64,000 nucleotides of DNA from Rhynchopus euleeides (lineage: Eukaryota; Euglenozoa; Diplonemea; Diplonemida; Diplonemidae), in contig OY723313.1 in assembly GCA_963210315.1 (NCBI GenBank), forward strand, positions 434,001-498,000, read 5' to 3'. The position numbers and the translations under genes were made by a program. The first letter of the stretch is position 1. The number at the start of each line of letters is the position of its first letter. The notes under the pieces were generated by a model, which was not told the DNA's origin, did not search any database, and was given only the letters and a program-made list of their open reading frames with translations. This document shows positions 37,601 through 47,475 of this stretch, in pieces.

Positions 37601-39918
37601 TACTCCCCGCGCAGCACAACCGCCCCGCTGCAGCTGTGGTACTCCGCCGTCGCGTTGAAGGCGAGGGCAGCCGCCCCGGCAAGCCGCACCGTCGTCGCCG
37701 CCGTCCCGAACGACGCCTCCGTGCAGCTGTTCACGTACGCCAGCTCCAGGTGCGACAGCAGCAGCCCGTTCCCTGCCGTGAAGATCGTGGACACGCGCAC
37801 GGCCCCGAGCGCCCCGCCCGTGAAGTCGATGGACGCGCTCGCCGACCCGCCGAACAGCTGCACCGCCGACACGAGCTTCCCGTTCCACGCGAGCGCCACA
37901 CCGAGGTCCACGCTCGCCCCGAGGTCGACGGCAAAGTCCACCTCCGGCTTCGGGAAGCCCGAAAGCTCCAGCACACCGTCGCGCAGCTCCAGCGCCTGGT
38001 AGCGCAGCAGCCCGTCCCACGTCGCCGCCAGCGTGTACTTCGGGAGCTCGAACGCGCACCGCGACACCTCGAGCGACCCGGCAAGCACGTGCCCCGTCGC
38101 CGCCAGGGCCACCTCACCCTCCCCGACAGCCGACACGCACCGCTTCCCGCCGCGCACCCCCGCGCTGAGGCCCACGCTGCCGTTGAAGCGCACCCCGCCG
38201 GCCGACAGATCCACACCCCCGCTCAGTGCCGCGATGTTCAGCCCGTCGATGTCTGCCGACACCGACACCCCGAACCCGGCAAACGCCGTCTGCCCGCTGA
38301 TGCTCCCGGCCCACGCCACGTCCACCTTTGCCCCGATCACCACACGCCCCTGCAGATCCAGCGACATGTCCTGCACCCACAGCCCATGCACAAGCGCCTT
38401 TGCCCCGTGCACACGCACGTCCCACTCGGACCCGCTGAAGGCGACCTGTGCGGAGAACGCCACCCCGTGCAGCCCTGCGTACTCCACCGCACCGCCACCC
38501 TGCAGCGGCAGAAGGCGGCCGGGCAGCGCCGACGTCAGCGACAGGTTCCCGCTCACCGCACCGATGCTGAACGCCCCGTCGACAGAAATGCTGCGCACGC
38601 CCGCCCCCGCGTCGAACCCAGCGGTCGCACTCACCTCCCCGCCCACACCGGGGAAGATGATGCTCCCGATAAGCCAGCCAGACCACACACCGGTGGTGCC
38701 ATCCAGCGCGACGAGGCCGTGGGACCCGCCCGACCACACCAGCCCCCCGATGTCCATGTCTGTCGCAGTCAAGAAGTGCACGTCCCACCCGCACTGCGCC
38801 GTCTGCGTCGCATCCGCCTGGAAGTGGTGGTCCCCCAGCCCGGACACCGTCACCTGCAGGTGCCCGCCGTTCGGCGCCCCGCACTCCGTGGTGTAGATCC
38901 CCACGCCCCCGAGCAGCGTGAACCCCGGCAGCTCCAGCCGCACCTCAACATCCAGCACCTCCAGCCCCTCCGCCGACGAGAACACCGCGCGTGCCGGCAT
39001 CAGCACCCCCTGCCCGAACAGCGCCACGGCCCCCGTCAGCTCCGTCTGCCACTCCACCTTCACAGGTGCCACGCCCGCGAGCGCACCCGTAAGCCGCACC
39101 GACGCAGACGACATCGACATGTTCAGCACCGTCACCGCGTGCTCCGCCGACGCCTCGATCGTCACGAACGGCTGCCCCACCCGCTGGGCCGACACGAGCG
39201 CGCACACATCCACCTCCACACGCGACGCCGCGAGCGCCCGCCCCAGGGCCGACACGTACACCTCGGCCGATGCCTCCGCCGCCACCGCTGCAAGCGGGCA
39301 CGTCACGTTCACGGCACCGTCAAAGTCGAAGAAGAAGAGCCCGTCGCGGTTCAGCACAATCTGCGACGGCAGCCCCAGGTGCACCCCGAGGTCGCCGATG
39401 TCCAGCGTCAGCGCTGTCTGCAGCTTCGCCGCAAAACCCGCCTTCGCAACACTGAACCCGACAGACACCCCGTCGAACCGCCCCACGTCCGCGCGCAGCA
39501 GCGTCCCCTCCCATGTGATGGAGAACCCCGCCCCGATCTGCACCCGCAGGTCCGTCACCGCCGACACCACGGCCACGGCCCCTCCCGACACCGTGCCCGC
39601 TGCCGCCAGCTCCAGCGTCGCCACGCGGTTTGCGCACGTCACGTTCACCGCCGCCCCGCCGTACGCCGTCGCCTGCAGGATGGTCCGGTTGCCCGCCTCC
39701 ACCGCCCCGCGGATCTCCACACGCCCGGACACCCCAGCGGCAGGGAACGCAGCGCTCCCCTCCACACACGACCCGATGTGGACCCGCAGCTGCTGCTCCG
39801 CCGCCAGACACACCGCCAGGTCGCCCTCCCCGGCGCAGCCGACCACCTCCGGGTTCAGCGTCTCTGCAGTCACACCTGCAGCTGCCACCAGCAGCAGTGC
39901 TCCGAAACTACGCATCAT
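34623..39918 (-). CDS. Giant secreted beta-rich protein, about 1,765 residues, one frameshift
   Basis: A signal peptide (MMRSFGALLLVAAAGVTA) starts at 39918. Residues to about 790 lie in one frame and the rest, to the stop at 34623, in another. The switch is near 37520-37545 (EAGVAIEIRG to AAGHTAALGTRTW), next to a GGCGGGG run. A single-base error or polymorphism explains it. Most of the chain is short alternating hydrophobic/polar strands rich in Gly, Ala, Val and Leu, with repeated patterns such as LPALELEVGV and LPGLDVVLRDVAL. This suggests stacked beta strands as in adhesins or lipid-groove proteins. A helical Ala-rich segment (about 1530-1700) holds CREKESRCKDGNLWACAQVPGC. No C-terminal membrane span. 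The family is unrecognised, and role and location beyond secretion are inferred. Confidence 0.75.
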
Positions 39919-41077
39919 TGGAATTTTCTCCCAGATCTGAACAGGTCAGAATATCTGTTGTGGTTGTGTGGTTGTGTGGTTGTGTTCGTGTTCGTGTGTC
40001 TGACACACAGCAATAGAAAAGCATGCGGCATGCAAGCGGGATGTAGGGGATGTGGAGGAGGGCATCATCACACAGGATGGTTTTGAGCGTGATGCTCCGC
40101 TGTGCCGTCTCTTGAGATGCTGAGGTCACCTCACTCCTGCGGGAATCTCCTCCCACGACTGACAGGTGGCACACCTACACCGACGGATGGAACAACCGGC
40201 TCCGATGCCTTTGGCATTCCCTCAACTGTCGCAGCCTGCCGGGACGTAGCGTCACCCAAGTCTGTTCAACGAGTTGTTACCGTACTTCTGTATTCTTCCA
40301 GGTCTGACCTCTCGTTCCGTATGTTCTCAACACCGCCCTACTCGTGCACGTTGTCGTCCACGCGCCTCTTTTTGCTGCCTAGGTTATCTGGCGAGTTTGT
40401 CCCGCTGCTCGCCCGAGGCCTCGTATTCCTCGTCTATTCTGCTGCCGACTGGCTACCACACCCACCTGCAAGCACCAGCAAAGGTGCCGCCTGCTACAAA
40501 GCACGTGAAGGATTGGCTGCCTTTTGCTTCGGCTGTCTCCCACAACAGTGCAGATCCCGCCCCGAGGGCTGTGGACACCACAACCCGACACTTCTCCTTC
40601 CTGAGAAGCCTTCTCACTTGTGCAACACACCCGAAGGTGGTGGACTCAGCGTATCAGCGTAGTGTCGGGTTGTTTGGAAGCTGTCACTCTGAGAGGTTCC
40701 TCGAGAGTAGCGGCGAAGACCGCCGTTGTTTTCTGTTCTTTCAGTCCCGTTGATGGAAGGGTGTCGGGGTGACCCCTTCGGCAAACAGAATGGGGCGGCA
40801 AAAGCCACCTTTTTATGTGGATGCTACAATGAACAAATCGAAAAGCGCGAAAGAATCGAAAAGCAACTGATGAGAAACACGAGCGCGGTGCATGGAGACG
40901 AATGAGCTGCACCCACACCTCTCGGGTTCCATGCTACCCCACAACACATTTTTTTTTGCACACCGCTAAGCGCCTCACTCTCCGTTCTCCTTGCCGCAGA
41001 ATAGCAACGAGACACAGACAACCGCCCACAGACGGCTACCCTCGGGAAGGCCCTGCCCACCCACCTCCCACCCCTCC
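39919..41077. other. Intergenic upstream of the giant protein gene
   Basis: Contains a GTT/TGTG-rich stretch at 39955-40010, a copy of a 29-bp repeat at 40061-40089, and a plus-strand open stretch (about 40274-40752) of normal composition that I cannot identify. Confidence 0.4.
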
Positions 41078-42520
41078 CTACAACAGAACAACGCCGAAGC
41101 TGAGAAGGGCAGCCGACAGGAGCCAGAACTGAGGGCTCAGCACAGGACTGCCCTCCGGGGAGTCTGTCGGCGCTGGCGTGGAACGAACCTCCACCACCGG
41201 TGGTGGTAGGGGCCGCGCTGTCTGCGGCGCCGCTGTGCTGCCGGGGGCCTCGCTCGCCGCAGGCCGTGGGGATGAGGCTGGCTGCGGGGCGTCCGTCTGC
41301 GGCACAGGCGTGTCCGGAGCTGCCGTGCGTGGCGCAGGCGTGTCGGGAAGAGGGGTCTCAAGCCTCGGGTTGACAGCAAACGCCACCCCGCACGTCACCG
41401 CCTTCCCCGCATCAAGCGGGTCGCTGTAGGTCACAGAGAGGGAGAACTCCCGCCCCGCATCCAGCGCCGCATCCGCTTCGAAGTCCACAGCGACGTAGCC
41501 CGCGTGGGGGACGGAATCCCCAGAGGCAACCGACGTGTTCACCCTCCCCTCCACACCACCCTCGAAGAGGAAGGCGACCTGCACGTCAGAGGAGTACTGC
41601 ACGTTGAACTCCAGGTGGACACTCCCGTTGAAGGAGTAGGCTGCCATATATGCGCTGCCCTTCCCCAGGGGATCCACGACGGTTCCCCGGAAGCCGTCGG
41701 TGTAGATATAGGCGCGTGGCTGGCCAGGGGGGGTGCGCACATTGGGGAGACAGGTGGGCGCGGCATACACTGCTGCGCAGTTGTTGTAGAGGAAGCCGAT
41801 GGACTCGATGTCTCCAGCAGAGAGGCCTACGCGCTGCCCGATGGGCTTCGGCGAGATGATGGTGCGGCCCCCCTTGGTGGTGAAGTCGTACTCCCCATAG
41901 TGCATGATGGAGTCGTAGTCGTAGGGACCGACATCACGCCCGACAAGCTGCTTCGTAAAGTAATGCGTGCGCGACCCGACCTGGTAGTCATCAATCGCAA
42001 TGTAGTTATCGCGGTCCCTCCTGGAATGCTCGTGACCCAGACCAATTGTATGCCCGAGCTCATGCACAATCGTGCCGAAGGTGCAGTACCCCGCGAGTTT
42101 CACCAGATTCTCCCCGCTGTAGGCTATGCCGACAAAGGAGGAGCACCCTCCATGTGTGACGAACTTGAGGTAGGGTATGGTGCAGCTGTCCCCGCAGTCG
42201 CGGAAGCGGATGCAGGTCCTGTCCTCCCAGTGTGCAATCGCCTTGTGGATCCGGGCGACAATCGACACGTTCTCCGAAGCGTCGCGGTACAGCTCCACAA
42301 GCTGGGGGTCCATCTTATAAGGAATTATCCCTCGCGGCCAGAAGCGGGAAGGGTCCTTGCTGACCGTGTTGGCCAGCGTGCCGGCGGTGCGGCCATCAGA
42401 GAGGGAGGACGGGGTGCAGCACGGCAGAAGGCCCAGGAGGAGAAGATAGACAACAGTCGAACATGACAGCAGCGGGGAGCGGGCAAGGGAGGGCAGGCAT
42501 GGAAATGAACCGACTGGCAT
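41078..42520 (-). CDS. Astacin-family zinc metalloprotease (M12A), membrane-anchored
   Basis: A secreted or surface endopeptidase of 480 residues. A hydrophobic segment (about 21-34) serves as signal peptide. The catalytic domain (about 60-245) begins with the astacin-like WPRGIIPYKM. The zinc motif is HELGHTIGLGHEHSRRD (153-169), with all three His ligands and the catalytic Glu, and the Met-turn is SIMHYG (204-209). Cysteines flank the core as in the family. A beta-rich module of unknown type follows (about 265-385), then a Pro/Thr/Ala-rich stalk (390-455). The last 20 residues are hydrophobic (FWLLSAALLSFGVVLL), which fits a GPI-attachment signal or a C-terminal anchor. No clear long propeptide is seen, so the activation mode is open. 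Single exon. Confidence 0.93.
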   Translation of the reverse strand: MPVGSFPCLPSLARSPLLSCSTVVYLLLLGLLPCCTPSSLSDGRTAGTLANTVSKDPSRFWPRGIIPYKMDPQLVELYRDASENVSIVARIHKAIAHWEDRTCIRFRDCGDSCTIPYLKFVTHGGCSSFVGIAYSGENLVKLAGYCTFGTIVHELGHTIGLGHEHSRRDRDNYIAIDDYQVGSRTHYFTKQLVGRDVGPYDYDSIMHYGEYDFTTKGGRTIISPKPIGQRVGLSAGDIESIGFLYNNCAAVYAAPTCLPNVRTPPGQPRAYIYTDGFRGTVVDPLGKGSAYMAAYSFNGSVHLEFNVQYSSDVQVAFLFEGGVEGRVNTSVASGDSVPHAGYVAVDFEADAALDAGREFSLSVTYSDPLDAGKAVTCGVAFAVNPRLETPLPDTPAPRTAAPDTPVPQTDAPQPASSPRPAASEAPGSTAAPQTARPLPPPVVEVRSTPAPTDSPEGSPVLSPQFWLLSAALLSFGVVLL

Positions 42521-44235
42521 GGAGTGGGGGGGGGGGGGGGGGGCGTGGGGTGGAGTGCTGGCGGGGTGGGTGAGTCCGCAGGAGGGGTCTGCGGCAGAGA
42601 GAGAAGAGAGAGGGGGGGGGGGGGCAGCAGCAGCAACTAAGCCGGAGGGGGGTGGGCCTGGGGGGGGAGGTGTAAGTGGAGGGTGTTTAGTAGTGTAGAG
42701 AGTTTGTGTTCGGTGTGGCCTCCCCCCCGGGAACTAAACAGAAAGGGTGGTGGGGACATTTTTTTTGCCCGATGAGAAGATGCAAAGGTTGGGTGTTGTC
42801 TGTGCGGCGCATCGTAGCAACAGAGGCAAAGGTATGTTGCTGGGTCTTGGCATCCAAAGCGCTGGCATAGGCCTCCGCTTCTTCACTGTGCGAATATAAC
42901 TGAACTCGCCGACAACGAAGATCCCTCCTCCCCCATCAGAGGAAAAGTCACAACATTGACACAGGGGTTGCAATCGTGAGCACGGCTGGAACCGGGGAGA
43001 GAGGGGGGGAAGGGTAGCGGGACGGGGAGGGCACATACCTTGCTGGCGAACCGCCGTTTTAACACCCAACTCCCGAGTAGCATCGCCCTCCTTCTCGCCC
43101 ATTGAGGGTGGGGGCGATATTCGGGCGGTGCAGGGTTCCCCGGATTACATGCGTCGATGTATGAGTCACATATTGGAGCACGAGAAGAAGACATTCCCTC
43201 ATTCAGAAGACAAACGAGAATGCACAGGCAGGCGAATAACCCGTGCTGTAGGCCTGGAGGCGGGGAGGGGGGCGGGGCGGGGAGCGCGGGGGACATGGGC
43301 ATTGCTACTCGCACGCATCTGTTCTCCTTCTCGACAAACCGCGAGCCTTTCCGACCAGCTAGCCTGCTGGAAGGAACATGCAGAAGCCCGGGGGTATCAA
43401 TGGGGGTGCTGGGGAAGCGAAGGATACGGGGTAGAAACGATGCTGGAATGGGTTGCAACTTTGCGTATCTGTGGAGACGCGGCACGCCTTCCGGGCTGCT
43501 GTGGCGGAGAGCGCACACCTGGAGGGTATGCGCCTGTGCCCCCTCACCCAGCCCCACCCCTGCCCCCTCGTGGCATGCATGCAAAAATCACCCGTTGCGC
43601 GATAGGTGGTGGCCGACAATCGGCTCACATTCACGCCAGCGGCAGTAGGGAGCCAGGCCCGACGATGGGACCGGCTGTAGGTAGGGCAGGAAGAAAGAGG
43701 GGCTGTGGGATGCCGATGGCAGAACCGCCTTTAGGAATAAAGGGGAAGTGCCGTGCGAAGTGGGGGGGGTTTGATCGTCGAGAGGGAATGGAAAAGTAAA
43801 TCTCCCAGCACCTTCTCGCAATGTTAGTCCTTTTTGTAGTCACTACACCAGATATGTTGTACAAGCGAAGTGGGGGGGGGGGGTCGAGAGATCGAAACGA
43901 AACATGCCGTGTGGCGCGCTATAGTTTGGCCAGCTGATTTGGCAAATCGTGGAATTTTTGGCAAATCAGACCGCCCAACTCCGCCAAACTCGAATCAAAT
44001 CAGGTGGTTTGGACGGAAAATACGGCACCTTTTATGAATTGCCTCCATCCCACCATGCATGAAAAAATCACACCGCAGGTCCCGCCCGAATGAGCGCCAC
44101 GCCTGAACGATGATAGAGATCATACGGCAAGAAAGGACGCTGCTAGAGAATACAGTGACCTCATAGACGGGACAGAGGGAGGGGATAGTGAAGTAGAAGT
44201 AAGGGGAAGACACAAGGATGACCTCCATTCACTCG
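42521..44235. other. Intergenic, 1.7 kb
   Basis: Long G-runs upstream of the astacin gene, then unrecognised sequence. Contains the second copy of the 95-bp repeat. No gene is supported; the minus-strand ORF 43584-42883 has no recognisable content. Confidence 0.45.
43755..43880. mobile_element. 95-bp dispersed element, copy 2, with target-site duplication
   Basis: The element (43770-43864) is the second copy of 9625-9719. It is flanked by a direct duplication of GCGAAGTGGGGGGGG (43755-43769 and 43865-43879), as left by an insertion event. It has no coding capacity. Its ends are TTG and CAA with little further complementarity. It could be a very small SINE or a miniature DNA element. Confidence 0.75.
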
Positions 44236-44819
44236 TTACGCAGGTTGGTCGGAGATCCAGTGCGATGGCCTGTGTGCAGATTGCTGCAGCGCTGCGTTGT
44301 GCGGTCCGTATGCCAATGCCTCTCGAGGAAGGCAGCTAAGCAGTGCAGGAATGCGGGCTGCTGAGGGTCGGGCTGACATCAGGGAGGCGAGCAGGCCTGG
44401 ATGGGTGACATGCCTGGGGGTGGTGTCTGCATGAAGAATCATGCCAATGAAACCAAGCACACACACAGCGCATCTCCTGCCAGGAGACAGCCCCACGCCA
44501 CACTGGTGTGGGTTGCTGGGTGATTTTCTGTGTGCAGGAATGCCGAAGCAGGTGCACCGAGGTCCGAAACACGGGCAGCTCCTATAACAAAACAGCCACA
44601 ACCAATCCCTCACATTGGCAATCGGGCCGGTGGTGGGGGGGCGGGGGTCGGGTGAGGGTGCAGGAGGGGGTGTACTTACCAGAGGGCCTGAGAGGCAGGG
44701 CAGCTGTTCGGGGTGCACGCCGTCAGAGTGCAGGCAAGGCCGACGCAGGTGCTGCAGTGGTCCCCCTTCTCCCGGTTGCCGGAGATGCCGTCTCTGAGCC
44801 CGCACTGCATAGTGCAGCC
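44236..44819 (-). CDS. Small cysteine-rich gene, at least two exons
   Basis: Exon A is 44819-44680, opening after CTCCAG with GCTMQCGLRDGISG and HCSTCVGLACTLTACTPNSC. Its donor is TG|GTAAGT. Exon B is 44581-44236 after GTTATAG, joined in phase 2 to give WSCPCFGPRCTCFGIPAHRK and 114 codons to the stop. The Cys spacing looks like a disulfide-rich secreted domain. The second half of exon B has one hydrophobic stretch (CAVCVLGFIGMIL) and otherwise unremarkable sequence. The 5' end is not resolved: a Met at 44810 may serve, or exons lie upstream, where further Cys-rich open segments occur (44880-45030). Family unrecognised. Confidence 0.4.
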
Positions 44820-45848
44820 CTGGAGTCACATTGCTGAGGGGTGCAGCCGAGATGCCGTCGCCGCGCAGGGCAGAGGTTGCAGTCGTTAGAGCCCGTGCCA
44901 GGTCTTGCTGGGGCACGGTGTCGAGAAGCCCGTTGCCTCAGACATCACGGCTTCAAGGTGCAGCCCACAGCACCAGTGTTTGCAGAAGCAGTCGTTGCGA
45001 TCGCTAGAGGCCTCACCCCTGCAGACCAGCTGTGATGCACGGCAGTCAGCATTGCAGAGGGTTTTGAGCCAGCTGTGCCGATGATCAACACCATGGCAAG
45101 TTTTGTGTAACCAGCATCCAATTCACTGCCATGTGGGTGGGTGTCAGTGCTACGGGCTGGTTGTGGGGTCAACTTTTGCCAACCATTCCGTGAACACTCT
45201 CTGATGCACATTGCAACACACCACTCCTCTGACTGCCGCGTTAGAAATGGGGTGTGGCTGTGGTGGGGCATGCTCGCTCATAACCTTTGCCAACCTTTTC
45301 ACGATTCCATTCCTCGGGCAGCAGCCCTGAACCGCCACCGTTGGCAGAGTACACCTTGACAGACAACACCGCGACCTGACTAGGCTAGCGACAGGCGCTC
45401 GATCGAACCTTGATGCGATGCGACCTCCAGTGCCACACCCACACCACCACCACCACCCCCAGCCCCGAAATACGACACAAAACCCCACGCATTAAGCCTT
45501 CCTAACTTCTGATCAGCGGAAGTGTCTCATTCGAAGCGAACCCTCACGACACCGCCTCCCACCTAACACACACACACACCCTCTGAGTGAGCACAAATCC
45601 GCGCAGGGTTACCCACTTAAAACCACTATCACTACACACCCTCCCCCCACCCACCCTGTCACATGAATGTTTTTTTTGGAAAGCACCTTTGGTGGCACCT
45701 GATCTCCAGGGGGGGGCAAGCCAGGTAACCTGCCCTTCAGGCCCATAGGTAAGCGCACGTCGCTTTGCTTGTGGGAGTCCGTCATCACTCACACCCCCAC
45801 CGCCCATCATGACACGCTCGCCTTCCTCCGAGATCGCTCGACTCCCCC
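44820..45848. other. Intergenic or unresolved 5' exons
   Basis: Contains short Cys-rich open segments at 44880-45030 (minus) that may be exons of the preceding gene. The rest shows nothing clear. Confidence 0.35.
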
Positions 45849-47213
45849 TCACGGATGGCGGCGTTGCCTGAAGAGGACATCCGCGTCTGCCTGCGACACC
45901 TGCGACATATCCCACCTGACACGCGACAGGGCGGAGATCAGCAAAAGGGAGGGATCCAGGGGCACCGGCAGCGCCGCAATCCCCTCTGGTGATGCAACCC
46001 CTTCGCTGCAGAGAACCGCATCAGCGTAGCGCAGCAGGGAGGGAGGCGGGGCCCCCCCGCAGGCCACCACGGCGATCCTCTCGTTCGCCCCGATGAAGGG
46101 GATTGTGGAGGCGCTGAAGACAGAGCCCCTCAGCCTTGCGGGGAGATGCGTGTCTCTGAGATGGGGGGCAGTCAGAAGCATGCGGTACCCTCCATCCCTC
46201 AGGGAGGCGACGAATGCGCGCAGGCTGGGTGTTGTGCAGAGCGACAGCTTGTCCAGAACACCTCCGCTGAGCTGCGCCGAGCGCGCCGTCGCACCCATCT
46301 CCTGCACCGGAGCCCCCTCCGGAAACACCGCAGAGGCAAACCCATGCGAATGCATGACAGGGGCGAGCATCGCGAGATCCTCGCCGCCTCTCCTGCCGGG
46401 GGAGGCCCCGGCCCCACCGCCGCCACACCCCTGCACCCCGTTGAAGAAATCGGGGGTGAAGACGACAAACCGATCCCCGAGGTTATGCGCGCGGTCCACA
46501 GAGGGGATGGGGCGTGGCTCGACCGATGCCCTAACGGGGCTCTGGGGTTCCCCAGGCCTGCCGCTGCGGAGAACGGTCTGCGCGTTGCAGAGCTTCGACG
46601 CGTCGCGGCGGATAGAAACCTGCTGCGCAAACCGGGCACCCTTCGCCTTGGGGTCGATGTAGATAGGCGAGGCGACCATCCTGCTCTTCGATGCGAGAAT
46701 CCCCTCCAGCGCATCGGCAGACCTCACCTCCTCGGCAAGCCCGGTCGCTCTCCGCGACCCGACATGCCCCACAAACCCCATCTCCATGTGGTGCTGCTGT
46801 GTGGAGAGCTGGCTGAGAAGGGACCCGACCCTCCCCCTCACCTTCGGGTCCTCCAGCAGCGCATCGGAATCCCCCATGGCTACCCCCTGCAGCTCCTCTG
46901 CGGTGCGGGCGCCGCGCCTCAGGGACTCTGCAAGATTCCTCAGCGCCAGCGGGGAATCATACGCCTGGTATTGCCGGTTGCTGCGCTGCGCCTGCGATGC
47001 CCCCCTCTGCGGAGCACTGCTGGCGAGCCGCGCTGCTGCTGAGGAGCATCTCAGAGACACCCCAAGGGGAGGGGATGTGAGAGCAGACGACGTTATCGGG
47101 GTGAGCGGTTGCCTCCTGAGGGCGGCAGCGCGGCTGCGGCACCTCTGTGTAACACCCCTGCCTGACTCGGCGAGGATCAGAAGCAGGCTCCCCGGATGGG
47201 CGATGGGCTGCAT
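45849..47213 (-). CDS. Hypothetical protein, 454 residues, possible mitochondrial protein
   Basis: The start at 47213 (MQPIAHPGSLLLILAESGRG) is preferred because the longer frame upstream reads through the (CA)n tail of retrotransposon element 1. The first 75 residues are Arg/Ser/Ala-rich with no acidic residues after residue 20, consistent with a mitochondrial presequence. The C-terminal half looks globular. It includes LGDRFVVFTPDFFNGVQG, then MLAPVMHSHGFASAVFPEGA, LRAFVASLRDGGYRMLLTAP and ALPVPLDPSLLLISALSRV. I recognise no family. No intron is evident. The retrotransposon tail lies only about 190 bp upstream and may affect its promoter. Confidence 0.65.
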   Translation of the reverse strand: MQPIAHPGSLLLILAESGRGVTQRCRSRAAALRRQPLTPITSSALTSPPLGVSLRCSSAAARLASSAPQRGASQAQRSNRQYQAYDSPLALRNLAESLRRGARTAEELQGVAMGDSDALLEDPKVRGRVGSLLSQLSTQQHHMEMGFVGHVGSRRATGLAEEVRSADALEGILASKSRMVASPIYIDPKAKGARFAQQVSIRRDASKLCNAQTVLRSGRPGEPQSPVRASVEPRPIPSVDRAHNLGDRFVVFTPDFFNGVQGCGGGGAGASPGRRGGEDLAMLAPVMHSHGFASAVFPEGAPVQEMGATARSAQLSGGVLDKLSLCTTPSLRAFVASLRDGGYRMLLTAPHLRDTHLPARLRGSVFSASTIPFIGANERIAVVACGGAPPPSLLRYADAVLCSEGVASPEGIAALPVPLDPSLLLISALSRVRWDMSQVSQADADVLFRQRRHP

Positions 47214-47475
47214 GGTTTGCGGCAAAAGGGGGGCGAGGTGGGGCGTGTGGGTGTTGGTGGGCCCGAAAACCAGACCCTCCCCCCCCCACCCCTGCCACTG
47301 CCTCACGAGGGAGTGGGAGGGAGGGAGGTGTGTGTGTGTGTTTTTCGGTTTGCAACCCCGCCGGGTGGGGGGGGGGGGGGGGCTGGCTTGCCTAGTGGTA
47401 GGGTGTGTGTGTGTGTGGTGACCACGTTTTGTGTGGGGAGATCCTGCGCGGATCATTGCCCACCCCCGCCCATTT

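Larger units (their letters stand above)
30662..40089. repeat. 29-bp repeat, two distant copies (30662-30690 and 40061-40089)
   Basis: The two copies are identical and begin GGCATCATCACACAGGATGG; the flanks do not match beyond a few bases. The right copy lies about 143 bp upstream of the giant protein's ATG. Function unknown. The span given covers both copies, not the sequence between them. Confidence 0.7.

Noticed and set aside
35467-40086. 1,539-codon plus-strand ORF
   Set aside because: It is antisense to the giant secreted protein; its Pro/Ser/Arg/His-rich content is the shadow of a GC-rich Gly/Ala/Val/Leu coding strand.
40190-40760. Plus-strand open stretches with a TYTDG-like peptide in one frame
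   Set aside because: No other RNase H motif and repeated frame changes; too weak to call a retroelement.
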